From assembly GCA_046160825.1 (NCBI GenBank), contig JBJXHC010000092.1, positions 16,023 through 80,022 on the forward strand: a DNA stretch of 64,000 nucleotides. The letters run 5' to 3'. This document shows positions 53,884-62,934 of the stretch, one piece after another. The stretch comes from JBJXHC01 sp046160825 (GTDB lineage Bacteria > Bacteroidota > Ignavibacteria > UBA10030 > UBA6906). Position numbers and translations under genes: made by a program. Position 1 is the stretch's first letter; every line of letters begins with the position of its first letter. The notes beneath the pieces were generated by a model, which was not told the origin of the DNA, did not search any database, and saw nothing but the letters and a program-made list of their open reading frames with translations.

Positions 53884-55524
53884 ATGGCAGCAAAGATTAT
53901 TCAGTATAACAGCGAAGCCCGCGCCGCTCTCAAAAGAGGTGTCGATCAGCTTGCTGATGCAGTGAAAGTAACTCTCGGCCCCAAGGGTCGGAATGTTGTG
54001 ATCGATAAGAAGTTTGGCGCACCGACCATTACCAAGGACGGCGTGACAGTTGCAAAGGAGATAGAGCTTGAGAATCCACTCGAGAACATGGGAGCCCAGA
54101 TGCTACGTGAAGTGGCATCGAAGACCTCGGATGTCGCCGGTGACGGTACCACGACGGCAACCGTTCTTGCTCAGGCAATTGTGCGTGAAGGTTTGAAGAA
54201 CGTTGCAGCCGGTGCGAATCCGATGGACCTGAAGCGCGGGATTGATCTTGCGGTTACGAAAGTGATCGAGGGATTGAAGGAAGTCAGCAAGCCCGTGGAT
54301 AAGACCAGCAAAAAAGAGATTGCCCAGGTGGGTTCCATCTCAGCGAACAATGACAATGTCATCGGCGACTTGATTGCAGATGCAATGATGAAAGTCGGCA
54401 CCGATGGTGTGATCACAGTTGAAGAAGCAAAGGGCACGGAAACGAATATCGAAGTGGTTGAAGGCATGCAGTTCGACCGTGGCTATCTCTCTCCATACTT
54501 CGTGACTGATGCGGAGACGATGGAAGCCGTCATTGAGAACCCGGTGATTCTGATCCATGACAAGAAGATTTCGTCGATGAAGGACCTGTTGCCGATTCTC
54601 GAAAAGGTGGCACAAACCGGAAGTCCTATTCTCGTCATCTCCGAAGATGTCGAAGGTGAAGCGCTCGCAACACTTGTTGTGAATAAACTCCGTGGTACGT
54701 TGCGTGTGACTGCCGTAAAAGCACCTGGCTTTGGCGACCGTCGCAAGGCAATGCTTGAGGATATTGCAATCCTCACAGGTGGCACGGTGATCTCGGAAGA
54801 ACAGGGATACAAGCTCGAGAACGCAACACTGAGCTACCTCGGTCGTGCAAAGAAAGTCGTTGTCGATAAGGACAATACGACCATCGTAGAAGGTGCCGGT
54901 AAGAAGGAAGACATCAAGAAGCGCATCAACGAAATCAAAGCGCAGATCGAGAAGACAACCTCCGACTATGACAAGGAGAAACTCCAGGAACGTCTCGCCA
55001 AGCTTTCCGGTGGTGTCGCTGTCTTGAAGATTGGCGCCTCGACAGAAGTCGAAATGAAGGAAAAGAAAGCCCGTGTTGAAGACGCATTGCATGCGACCCG
55101 CGCTGCGGTGGAAGAAGGCATCGTGCCGGGTGGAGGAGTTGCATATCTCCGTGCAGCATCGAAGCTTACAGGGCTTAAGGCTGCCAACGAGGATCAAGAG
55201 ACCGGAATTGAGATTATCCGGCGCTCCCTCGAAGAGCCGATTCGTCAGATCATAGCCAATGCCGGACTCGAACCCTCCGTTATCGTCAACAAGGTAAAAG
55301 AAGGCAAGGACGACTACGGTTTCAATGCGTTTACAGAGCAGTATGAAAACCTGATCAAGTCGGGTGTTATTGATCCGACCAAGGTTGCACGTACTGCATT
55401 ACAAAACGCAGCCTCCGTTGCAAGCCTGCTCCTCACGACCGAAGCAACGATCGTCGAGAAGCCGGAAGAGAAGAGATCCGCACCAGCCATGCCACACGGC
55501 GGCGGTATGGGCGACATGTATTAA
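53884..55524 (+). CDS. groEL: Chaperonin GroEL (Hsp60)
   Basis: 546 aa, full length. AAAGGAGA precedes the ATG at 53884. It is the ATP-driven double-ring folding chaperone of the cytoplasm. VTLGPKGRNVVIDKKFG (about 29-45), VAGDGTTTATVLA (about 84-96), GFGDRRKAMLEDIAILTGG (about 281-299) and GIVPGGGVAYLRA (about 412-424) are conserved, as is the Gly/Met-rich tail ending GGGMGDMY. A terminator follows 27 bases after the stop. It appears normal, with no sign of specialised paralogue features. Confidence 0.98.
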   Translation: MAAKIIQYNSEARAALKRGVDQLADAVKVTLGPKGRNVVIDKKFGAPTITKDGVTVAKEIELENPLENMGAQMLREVASKTSDVAGDGTTTATVLAQAIVREGLKNVAAGANPMDLKRGIDLAVTKVIEGLKEVSKPVDKTSKKEIAQVGSISANNDNVIGDLIADAMMKVGTDGVITVEEAKGTETNIEVVEGMQFDRGYLSPYFVTDAETMEAVIENPVILIHDKKISSMKDLLPILEKVAQTGSPILVISEDVEGEALATLVVNKLRGTLRVTAVKAPGFGDRRKAMLEDIAILTGGTVISEEQGYKLENATLSYLGRAKKVVVDKDNTTIVEGAGKKEDIKKRINEIKAQIEKTTSDYDKEKLQERLAKLSGGVAVLKIGASTEVEMKEKKARVEDALHATRAAVEEGIVPGGGVAYLRAASKLTGLKAANEDQETGIEIIRRSLEEPIRQIIANAGLEPSVIVNKVKEGKDDYGFNAFTEQYENLIKSGVIDPTKVARTALQNAASVASLLLTTEATIVEKPEEKRSAPAMPHGGGMGDMY

Positions 55525-55551
55525 GATCGTCGCGCCAGAGACAGAACAAGA

Positions 55552-55590
55552 AAGCCCTCGGTTGCTACCAGCCGGGGGCTTTGTATTTTG
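55552..55590 (+). terminator. Rho-independent terminator of groESL
   Basis: AAGCCCTCGG (55552-55561) pairs with CCGGGGGCTT (55572-55581) with one G-U pair, over a 10-base loop, and is followed by the T-rich TTGTATTTT. It closes the groESL unit. Confidence 0.9.
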
Positions 55591-55650
55591 AACCAGTGAC
55601 GGTCTTGTTGTGTTCAATTGGTAACTCAATCCACAAACATTGGTTTGAAA

Positions 55651-56784
55651 ATGCGACTTCCGCTTGTTGTACTTTTTTTCTGTACATCTTCTCTCCTTGC
55701 AGGGGAGCATCCGAATATGTTCCTTAATTCCGACGACATCGAGTCCATCAAAAGTCGACTTGTTGCTGGCGAAGAGCCATGGAAATCTGCATTCGACAGT
55801 CTCATGAGTGACGCTGATAGGGCGTTGCTTGATACTGCTATCTACAGTGTAACGCGCACTGTACCATCAAAAGAGTCGGGCTACTTCTTGAATGACTTTG
55901 TTACAGAAAGACCATACACCAAATCAGACGGAGTCATCGATCCGGATGTTGATCGACGCGACTATCAGGCAGCGATTGCTCTCAGTAAAGCCGTCCGCGA
56001 TTTGGGGCTGGCGTACGCGTACACAGGGGTAGCGAAGTATGCATCACGGGCGATTGAACGCATACACTCATGGTGTATCAATCCGGAAACCCGAATGCGT
56101 CCGCACTTCACCAATCATCAATCAAAAATTGAATTGTGTATTACCATTCCCGGAATTCTGTACGGTGCCGATCTGGTGTATAATTCACTGCTTTGGGATC
56201 CGATGGAAAGAGGTGCTTTTCTCCAATGGGTTGACACGTTTGCAACGAATGCGACACAGTGGACGGAGAAGAACAACTACGACAATTGGCGCATCGTACT
56301 TGTTGCTGCCGCTGGTGCTTTGCTCGATAATGATGCGCTGCTTCAGCATGCCTTCGAACGATACAAATCAAATGTGAATCAGATGATCGCTGGAGATCCC
56401 GCGCCGAAGGGCTATCTCTCCGGTGAGCTCCCTGCAGAGCGACGGCGTACAAAGTCCCTCTTCTATTCGCTCTATGCGCTCAACGCAATGACGCTGACAG
56501 CAGAGATTGCGCTCCATCGGTCATCCGAAAGCCTCTATGATTTTATCGGTTCCGATGAGAAGAGTCTGAAACTGGCATTGGATTATCACGCTTCCTATGC
56601 TGCAAATCCTGAGACGTGGCCTTACCAGCAGATTGATGATTTCAAAGGGGAGAACTGTGCCATGTTCGAGCTTGCATACTCGCAATGGAAAACTACGGGA
56701 TTCAAGGCAGTGATCGATCAATGGGGAAGGCCGATGTACGAGGAACGGATTATGGGTCCGACGACCTTGACTCATAGCCGATAA
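55651..56784 (+). CDS. Secreted alginate-lyase-like protein (PL5-type fold)
   Basis: 377 aa from the ATG at 55651; an upstream TTG would put extra residues before a good signal peptide (MRLPLVVLFFCTSSLLAG). No Shine-Dalgarno sequence is evident. The body is an alpha/alpha-toroid type chain like alginate lyases of PF05426: an N-terminal NMFLNSDDIESIKSRL, FTNHQSKIELCITIPGILYGADLVY (central), KNNYDNWRIVLVAAAG (the N-N-x-x-x-W segment near the active site) and WPYQQIDDFKGENCAMFELAY near the C-terminus. It would cleave alginate or another uronate polymer in the periplasm or outside. It is a lone gene between the groEL terminator and the efflux operon. Substrate is not certain; other uronate lyases share this fold. 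Confidence 0.75.
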   Translation: MRLPLVVLFFCTSSLLAGEHPNMFLNSDDIESIKSRLVAGEEPWKSAFDSLMSDADRALLDTAIYSVTRTVPSKESGYFLNDFVTERPYTKSDGVIDPDVDRRDYQAAIALSKAVRDLGLAYAYTGVAKYASRAIERIHSWCINPETRMRPHFTNHQSKIELCITIPGILYGADLVYNSLLWDPMERGAFLQWVDTFATNATQWTEKNNYDNWRIVLVAAAGALLDNDALLQHAFERYKSNVNQMIAGDPAPKGYLSGELPAERRRTKSLFYSLYALNAMTLTAEIALHRSSESLYDFIGSDEKSLKLALDYHASYAANPETWPYQQIDDFKGENCAMFELAYSQWKTTGFKAVIDQWGRPMYEERIMGPTTLTHSR

Positions 56785-56802
56785 AAAAAGTTAACTGATC
56801 CC

Positions 56803-56832
56803 TTGACTTGTGTTGGTTCAATGTATTATATT
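56803..56832 (+). promoter_or_regulatory. Promoter of the tetR-efflux operon
   Basis: TTGACT (56803-56808) and TATATT (56827-56832) with an 18-base spacer use the same hexamers as the groES promoter. They lie just ahead of the repeat elements upstream of tetR. Confidence 0.6.
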
Positions 56833-56930
56833 GGAAACGATAAAAACAATAAACGTATCTATTGTTATCGTATTTAGCAATTTAATGTCAATATGACTTG
56901 GCAATTGGAAACGATTGGTACAACAATAGT
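56831..56930 (+). promoter_or_regulatory. Candidate operator repeats upstream of tetR
   Basis: TTGGAAACGAT occurs twice (56831-56841 and 56905-56915), each followed after four to seven bases by ACAATA. Within the first copy ACAATA (56846-56851) is mirrored by TATTGT (56860-56865), and CGATAA (56838-56843) by TTATCG (56865-56870). The placement between promoter and tetR suggests autoregulation by the TetR protein. Confidence 0.5.
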
Positions 56931-56944
56931 ATTTAAGAGGAGTC

Positions 56945-57574
56945 ATGACTGAGGTTGTTGATAGCCCAAAAGAACGCATTCTTGCTCATGCCCAGGAGAG
57001 GTTCCGCCATGAGGGATTCGCAAAGATCTCGATTGATGATCTTGCATCGTCTCTGGGAATGAGCAAGAAGACCATCTATAAAATATTCTCAAACAAAGAG
57101 GATATCATCGAGCAGATCATGAATCGAAGGATGGGGGAAATCGCCACAAGTATTGACAGGATCGTGGCCGGCTCGGAGAATTTTTCGGGAAAGCTGCGTG
57201 GCCTGATGACATTTTTCGGCTCCATCGTCGGTCAGGTCGGGTTCCCCATGGTGCAGGATGTGCAACGACTGCTTCCTCATCTTTGGAAGAAGGTGGAGGA
57301 GTTTCGTGCGAAAAGAATCATAGAAACATTTGGCAATCTGGTCGACCAAGGCATGCGTGAAGGATTCATCAGGCCCGACCTCAACAAGCGCCTCTTCTTG
57401 TTGGCATACCTCAACTCTGTACAACAGATTATGCAACCGGCAGTGCTTGCGCACGAATCTTTTTCTGCACGAGAAGCGATCCAGGAAATCATCGAAATTT
57501 TCTTTAGAGGAACGATGACGGACGCGGGCCGAAAGCAGTTTGAACAGTTGCAACAACAGCAATCATCACTCTGA
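56945..57574 (+). CDS. TetR/AcrR-family transcriptional regulator
   Basis: 209 aa, ATG after AAGAGGAG. The N-terminal helix-turn-helix is clear: ERILAHAQERFRHEGF (about 10-25) then IDDLASSLGMSKKTIYKIF (about 30-48), followed by NKEDII. The C-terminal part is the ligand-binding helical domain, which has no recognisable ligand signature. It heads an operon of efflux genes, with the membrane-fusion gene six bases downstream. It probably represses the operon by binding the repeats upstream, with a toxic compound as inducer. Confidence 0.92.
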   Translation: MTEVVDSPKERILAHAQERFRHEGFAKISIDDLASSLGMSKKTIYKIFSNKEDIIEQIMNRRMGEIATSIDRIVAGSENFSGKLRGLMTFFGSIVGQVGFPMVQDVQRLLPHLWKKVEEFRAKRIIETFGNLVDQGMREGFIRPDLNKRLFLLAYLNSVQQIMQPAVLAHESFSAREAIQEIIEIFFRGTMTDAGRKQFEQLQQQQSSL

Positions 57575-57580
57575 GGAATC

Positions 57581-58510
57581 ATGAACACGCATCGCATCAT
57601 CGTACAAATTGTTGCTATTGGCTTGCTTGCCGGGTGTTCCGGGAACGATGCCGGTTCCATTGAAGCGTCCGGAACCATTGAGGGTACGGACGTCAATGTT
57701 GGTACAGAGGTGGCGGGAAAAATTCGTGAGTTGAGAGTGGAAGAGGGGGCGGATGTCAAGACTGGTGATACGCTTGTCGTTATTGATGACACAGACTACC
57801 AGCTTCAACTCCGACAAGCAGTTGCCAACGAGCTCGCAGCCACGGCACAATATCGTCTCGCAGTGGCCGGCTCACGTAAGGAAGACGTGATTCAAGCAGA
57901 GTCTGCGTACAAGAATGCCGGGAAGGATTATGTGCGATTGAAGGATTTGCTTGCCTCCCAAACGGTGACACAGAAACAGTTTGATGATGCCGAAGCTCGA
58001 TATGTTGCCGCCGAACAAACATATCAGAAACTGGTTCGTGGTCTCAGGAGTGATGAGATAGCCGCTGTCGCTGCACGACGCGACCAGGCTCAAGCACATG
58101 CAGATCAACTCCGGAAGAAGGTTCGGGATTGTTTCATTCTCGCACCAATGCACGGTGTGGTGACATTGAGAGCGATTGAAGTTGGTGAATTGGTCACGAT
58201 GGGTGCGAACGTCATTCGCATCACGTACATGGAAAAAATAAAGTTGACAATCTATGTGAATGAGACGGATCTTGGGAATGTACGCCTCGGCCAAACTGCA
58301 ACTGTCAGTATTGATGCTGATAGCGAAAAGAAATACACAGGCAGGATAGTCTATATCTCTCCCACGGCGGAGTTCACACCCAAGAACGTCCAAACGAAAG
58401 AGGAACGCACAAAGCTTGTCTTTGGCGTCAGGATTGAAGTGGAAAATCCGGATGGTTCATTGAAACCGGGTTTACCAGCTGACGCTGTTCTGGATGTCAG
58501 GTCCAAATAA
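57581..58510 (+). CDS. Membrane-fusion (HlyD/YbhG-type) efflux lipoprotein
   Basis: 309 aa. A lipoprotein signal peptide ends in the lipobox L-L-A-G-C19, so it is anchored in the inner membrane facing the periplasm. The biotinyl-lipoyl-like half motif GKIRELRVEEGADVKTGDTLVVID (about 47-70) and its partner (VVTLRAIEVGELVTMG) flank a coiled-coil hairpin (about 75-185). A beta-barrel region with VNETDLGNVRLGQTATVSID follows. It bridges the ABC-2 transporter and the TolC channel encoded downstream. Length and layout match YbhG, though YbhG itself is not a lipoprotein. Confidence 0.9.
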   Translation: MNTHRIIVQIVAIGLLAGCSGNDAGSIEASGTIEGTDVNVGTEVAGKIRELRVEEGADVKTGDTLVVIDDTDYQLQLRQAVANELAATAQYRLAVAGSRKEDVIQAESAYKNAGKDYVRLKDLLASQTVTQKQFDDAEARYVAAEQTYQKLVRGLRSDEIAAVAARRDQAQAHADQLRKKVRDCFILAPMHGVVTLRAIEVGELVTMGANVIRITYMEKIKLTIYVNETDLGNVRLGQTATVSIDADSEKKYTGRIVYISPTAEFTPKNVQTKEERTKLVFGVRIEVENPDGSLKPGLPADAVLDVRSK

Positions 58511-58518
58511 CAAATAGC

Positions 58519-59487
58519 ATGAAGCAATCATCATGGTCCGCTCCCGGTAACATGAATACTGTCATTCAAACATCTGAACTCTCGAAGTCATTCGATGCAG
58601 TCCATGCGGTGGATCGGCTGTGCTTGGAAGTCCTGCAAGGGGAGATGTTTGGCCTTGTTGGCCCGGATGGTGCCGGCAAAACCACGACGATTCGGATGTT
58701 GTGTGGTATTCTCGCCCCCACATCCGGCACCGCCACAATATTGGGTCATGATGTTGTGAAGGAATCGGATGAGATCAAGCAGCAGATCGGATATCTTTCC
58801 CAACGGTTTTCTCTCTATGGCGACCTCAGCGTTGATGAGAACATCGAATTCTTTGCCGAGATCAACAAGGTCTATGACTTCAGAAAGCAACGTGAAGAAC
58901 TGTTGGAGTTTACACGGTTGACGCCTTTCAGAGACAGGCTGGCCGAGAGGCTTTCAGGTGGGATGAAGCAAAAGCTTGCGTTGGCCTGTACACTCATTCA
59001 CACACCCCAAATTATTTTTCTTGATGAGCCGACGACCGGGGTTGATCCTGTGTCCCGGCGGGATTTTTGGAAAATCCTACAAAGTCTTCTGAAGAACGGA
59101 ATCACCATCGTCATGAGTACGCCATATCTGGATGAGGCAGAGCGATGTTCGCGTGTTGCAATGATGAACGGGGGACGGATTCTGCATGTGGACACTCCCA
59201 CGAATCTCAAGTCGTTAATGCGCAATGACGTTTTGGAGATTGTTTGCGACCGCATCCGGGATGCCGCGCGGTCGTTGAAGGGTCATCCGGCTGTGAAGGA
59301 AGTGCAGGCATTCGGCGACCGACTGAATGTCATTGTTCAGAAAGCGACAACCGATGCCGACAGCGTGCTGGATGCATTAAGACGTGAAGGGATTGCGGTA
59401 CTGAATTGGAGAGTGATTGCCCCGTCATTGGAAAATGTGTTCATCTCTCTTCTAACTGACAACGAACAACAAGAGGTAGTGGTATGA
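58519..59487 (+). CDS. ABC transporter ATP-binding protein (YbhF N-terminal half-like)
   Basis: 322 aa; an ATG at 58552 is an alternative start and neither has a strong ribosome-binding site. Walker A is GPDGAGKTT (about 49-57), the form seen in the first ATPase half of YbhF. The signature LSGGMKQKLALA (about 149-160) and Walker B IIFLDEPTTGVDP follow. It powers drug export with the ABC-2 permeases further along the operon. The C-terminal ~90 residues are the extension typical of drug-export ATPases. It overlaps the tolC-family gene by four bases. Confidence 0.9.
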   Translation: MKQSSWSAPGNMNTVIQTSELSKSFDAVHAVDRLCLEVLQGEMFGLVGPDGAGKTTTIRMLCGILAPTSGTATILGHDVVKESDEIKQQIGYLSQRFSLYGDLSVDENIEFFAEINKVYDFRKQREELLEFTRLTPFRDRLAERLSGGMKQKLALACTLIHTPQIIFLDEPTTGVDPVSRRDFWKILQSLLKNGITIVMSTPYLDEAERCSRVAMMNGGRILHVDTPTNLKSLMRNDVLEIVCDRIRDAARSLKGHPAVKEVQAFGDRLNVIVQKATTDADSVLDALRREGIAVLNWRVIAPSLENVFISLLTDNEQQEVVV

Positions 59488-60815
59488 AGAGGCTGGTTAT
59501 GGCCGGATTGCTATTCTGCGCGTCCGCCTTCTCCCAGAACACGAAGAACCTGACACTGGAACAAGCGGTTCATATCGGGTTGGAAAGCAACAGACTCTTC
59601 AAGGTCTCCGCCGAAAGGGTTACAGGGGCGGAGGCAAAGGCACAGGAAGCGAGCACGGCGATGTTGCCTACGTTGAAATTTGAGGGAAGCTATCGGCGGT
59701 TGAGTAACGTTGATCCGTTTGCGGTAACAGTGCCCTTCTACCCCGAACCAATTGAGTTATCACCCACAGTCGTGAACACGTACAATCTGCGTCTCGGATT
59801 GCAGCAACCGTTGTTCACAGGGTTCAAACTTTCGAGCAATGCACATGCGGCCGAGTACCTTGCCAGGGCCGCCGCTGCCGATAATAAAAATGACAGAACC
59901 GATCTCATTGTCACCCTCACTGCCGCATACTGGGGGCTGTATCAGGCGTTTGAGATACAACGGGTCGTTCATGAGAATGTGCAACGCCTCGAATCGTATC
60001 AGAAGGATACAGAACACTTGCTGCAATCGGGTCTGGCAACGCGCAATGATCTGTTGAAGATCCAGGTTCAACTCGGAAGTGCCCGGTTGTCCGGGATTGA
60101 CGCGGCAAATGACGTCCAGGTTGCGACGATGAACTTGAACTCCCTGCTCGGCCAACCTCTTGACACCGAGTTGGCGCTTGTCTCTCTTCCCGGTGGAAAA
60201 ATTGAAGTGCCTGCCAGTCAGGCAAATGCTCTCGTCGCTCAAGCGCTCATTGATCGACCTGATATCCAAGCGATGGAACTACGCACAGAGGCATCAAAGG
60301 CGGGTCTCACTGCTGCACAGGGAAATTGGTGGCCGCAGGTTTTTCTTTCGGGCAATTACTACTACAACCGCCCGAACACGCGTTACTTGCCCACGCGCGA
60401 TGAATTCAAATCGACGTGGGACGTGGGTGTGGTGGTGCAGTTCGATATTTGGAACTGGGGCGCAACGGGGCATCAGACTGAGCAGGCTCGGGCAACACTT
60501 GCACAAACCGAGATGCTCCTTGGGCAGGCAAAGGACAATGCCTCATTGGAAGTGAAACGCCAGCATCTCTTTGTGCAACGGGCGACAGAAAAGATTGCTG
60601 TGGCGAAGCTGATGACAGAACAATCTGAAGAGAATGTGCGCTCAACCAACGACAAGTACCGGCACGGTCTTGCCACTTCCTCGGAATTGCTCGACGCAGA
60701 GGTCGCAGTGTTGCAGGCGCGCACGAACTACACCGGAGCTCTCGTAGAGTACGAAATTGCAGTTGCGAAATTGAAAAGAGCCTCCGGTGACTTCACCATT
60801 GATAATGCAGAATGA
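59484..60815 (+). CDS. TolC-family outer-membrane efflux protein
   Basis: 443 aa, with the start overlapping the ATPase stop (ATGA). The signal peptide ends near CASAFSQNT. Two OEP repeats (about 25-215 and 230-430) are visible from LTLEQAVHIGLESNRLF, LGLQQPLFTGFKLSSNAHAAEY and the second-half WDVGVVVQFDIWNWGATGHQTEQA, with long heptad-like helices. It forms the outer-membrane exit duct for the MFP/ABC-2 pump. It is placed unusually, between the two ATPase genes. Confidence 0.92.
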   Translation: MKRLVMAGLLFCASAFSQNTKNLTLEQAVHIGLESNRLFKVSAERVTGAEAKAQEASTAMLPTLKFEGSYRRLSNVDPFAVTVPFYPEPIELSPTVVNTYNLRLGLQQPLFTGFKLSSNAHAAEYLARAAAADNKNDRTDLIVTLTAAYWGLYQAFEIQRVVHENVQRLESYQKDTEHLLQSGLATRNDLLKIQVQLGSARLSGIDAANDVQVATMNLNSLLGQPLDTELALVSLPGGKIEVPASQANALVAQALIDRPDIQAMELRTEASKAGLTAAQGNWWPQVFLSGNYYYNRPNTRYLPTRDEFKSTWDVGVVVQFDIWNWGATGHQTEQARATLAQTEMLLGQAKDNASLEVKRQHLFVQRATEKIAVAKLMTEQSEENVRSTNDKYRHGLATSSELLDAEVAVLQARTNYTGALVEYEIAVAKLKRASGDFTIDNAE

Positions 60816-61756
60816 GTGACTACGCGATAGAGGTTCGGGGCCTCACGAAAACATTCGGCGCCTTTGCGGCTGTCGATCGTATCAATTTCACTGTCAAGCG
60901 GGGTGAGATCTTCGGATTTCTCGGAGCGAACGGTGCCGGGAAATCGACAACGATCCGGATGCTGTGCGGACTCTTGCAACCGACATCGGGCACCGCACTT
61001 GTCGGAGGGTTCGACATCTCCACGCAGACGGAACTGGTGAAGCAGAGCATCGGTTACATGTCGCAACGTTTTTCGCTCTACGACGACCTGACGGTGGAAC
61101 AAAACATCAGGTTCTATGGTGGCGTCTATGGATTGAAGAACGCGCATCTGAAACAAAGAATGGAGTGGGTGCTCACCATGGCCGACCTGCGAGGACGGGA
61201 GCAAAGTGTGACGAAGACTCTCTCAGGCGGATGGAAGCAGCGACTCGCACTCGGGTGCGCAATACTGCACGAGCCTCGGATTGTCTTCCTTGATGAACCC
61301 ACAGGCGGGGTCGACCCGATCTCCCGCCGCAACTTCTGGGAACTCATCAACCAACTTTCTGCAGATGGGATTACCGTTCTTGTGACGACCCATTTTCTTG
61401 ACGAAGCCGAGTATTGCAATGATATCATTCTTATCAATGCGGGGAAGTTGATTGCAAGCGGGAGTCCGCTGGAATTAAAAACAAAGTATATCACTTCACC
61501 GATTCTTGAAGTTGGTTGTAGTAATGTTGTCGAAGCGCTCGAAACAATCCGCAAAGAACCCTGGGCGCTTGAAACGTCGGTCTTCGGTACTTCGCTGCAC
61601 GTGATGGTGAAGGATGAAGCGGCGGGACGGGGACAAATTGCCGGGATATTGAGTGCTGTAGGAATTACTGTTCGCACAATTGAGCGCATCGTCCCATCTC
61701 TCGAAGACGTATTTCTGTATCTGCTGGAAAATGAACAGAGAAACCGCGCAGCATGA
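60812..61756 (+). CDS. ABC transporter ATP-binding protein (YbhF C-terminal half-like)
   Basis: 314 aa, overlapping tolC by four bases. Walker A GANGAGKST (about 36-44), signature LSGGWKQRLALGCA (about 136-149) and Walker B IVFLDEPTGGVDP match the second ATPase half of YbhF; the W in LSGGWKQ and GGVDP are typical of it. It is about one-third identical by eye to the first ATPase. Together the two probably form a heterodimer. It overlaps the first permease gene by four bases. Confidence 0.9.
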   Translation: MSDYAIEVRGLTKTFGAFAAVDRINFTVKRGEIFGFLGANGAGKSTTIRMLCGLLQPTSGTALVGGFDISTQTELVKQSIGYMSQRFSLYDDLTVEQNIRFYGGVYGLKNAHLKQRMEWVLTMADLRGREQSVTKTLSGGWKQRLALGCAILHEPRIVFLDEPTGGVDPISRRNFWELINQLSADGITVLVTTHFLDEAEYCNDIILINAGKLIASGSPLELKTKYITSPILEVGCSNVVEALETIRKEPWALETSVFGTSLHVMVKDEAAGRGQIAGILSAVGITVRTIERIVPSLEDVFLYLLENEQRNRAA

Positions 61757-62886
61757 ATCTCATCCGTTCCCTCAAACCGATCATCATAAAGGAATTCAGG
61801 CAGATTCGTCGCGACCCGACATCCCTCGGGATGTTGCTTGTCCTTCCCGCCGCGCTGATTATTCTTGTCGGCTATGCCCTCAACTTCGACGTCAAGCATA
61901 TCCCTCTCGTGATTTTTGACCAGAGCAAGACCCAGGAGAGCAGACGATACCTTGAACGATTCAAACAGACCGAATATTTCGACCACAGATATGAGGCAAC
62001 AAACTACCGCGAGATCGAGGAACTCTTCTTGAATGGTGACGCAACGGCAGCGATCGTCGTGCCCCTGAATTTTGCCACGGAATTGCTTGCAGGCCGCAAC
62101 GTGAGTGTGCAGATCCTGCTGGATGGCTCGGATGCGAACAGTGCATCGCAGGCCGCAAACTACGCGATACGCATGACGATGGAATACTCATCGCAACTGG
62201 TGATATCGGCGATGAGCCGGATGGGAAGGCAGCAATATGTTCCGATCGATTTCCAGCCCCGGGTGTGGTACAATCCCGATCTTATCTCGTCCCAGTTTCT
62301 TGTGCCAGGACTGATCGGATTTATCCTTGTGCTCACCGCTGTTGTATCAACTTCAATGACGGTGGTGCGGGAGAAGGAACGTGGCACAATGGAACAACTC
62401 ATGGTTTCTCCGCTCAAACCCCTCCACATAATTCTCGGGAAGACGGTTCCGTATATGGTCATCAGTCTTCTTGCAGCAACGGTCATCCTGATCCTGGGTT
62501 ATTTTTTGTTTGACATTCAAGTGAAGGGGAGCCTGTTGCTCCTCTATGCTGCAATCTTTACGATCATTCTCGGCGCGCTGGGACAGGGATTGTTGATTTC
62601 CACTGTCACTGATTCACAACAGGTGGCGTTCATGATGTCGGTGTTCAGCTCGTTGTTGCCGTCATTCCTTTTGTCGGGCTTTATTTTCCCGATTGCCAGC
62701 ATGCCACTACCGCTGCAAGTCATGTCCAATATTGCGGTGAACAAGTTTTTTCTCGTCATCGTTCGAGGCGTGATGTTGAAAGGGGTGGGCTTTGGTGCGG
62801 TGTGGGAACAGTTTCTCTACATGATCATCTTTGCCGCGGTAACGCTTGGGGTGAGTACGAAAAGGATGCAGAAGAGAACGTTGTAA
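61753..62886 (+). CDS. ABC-2 type permease (YbhS-like)
   Basis: 377 aa, with the start overlapping the ATPase stop. ABC-2 layout: a short cytoplasmic N-terminus (KEFRQIRRDP), first membrane segment (LGMLLVLPAALIILVGYAL), a large periplasmic loop (about 50-180), then a cluster of five hydrophobic segments. VVREKERGTMEQLMVSPLKP (about 202-221) is the conserved coupling region of this family. It forms the membrane channel with the next gene. Confidence 0.92.
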   Translation: MNLIRSLKPIIIKEFRQIRRDPTSLGMLLVLPAALIILVGYALNFDVKHIPLVIFDQSKTQESRRYLERFKQTEYFDHRYEATNYREIEELFLNGDATAAIVVPLNFATELLAGRNVSVQILLDGSDANSASQAANYAIRMTMEYSSQLVISAMSRMGRQQYVPIDFQPRVWYNPDLISSQFLVPGLIGFILVLTAVVSTSMTVVREKERGTMEQLMVSPLKPLHIILGKTVPYMVISLLAATVILILGYFLFDIQVKGSLLLLYAAIFTIILGALGQGLLISTVTDSQQVAFMMSVFSSLLPSFLLSGFIFPIASMPLPLQVMSNIAVNKFFLVIVRGVMLKGVGFGAVWEQFLYMIIFAAVTLGVSTKRMQKRTL

Positions 62887-62934
62887 AGAATGCGAAATGT
62901 GAAATTCGAAGTGCGAACTCTGAAAGAATAGTCG

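Noticed and set aside
54340..55197. A 285-codon minus-strand frame inside groEL
   Set aside because: It is fully antisense to groEL, which is intact and highly conserved.
61126..61986. A 286-codon minus-strand frame across the ABC ATPase and permease genes
   Set aside because: It is antisense to two overlapping genes with clear motifs, and has no start signals.
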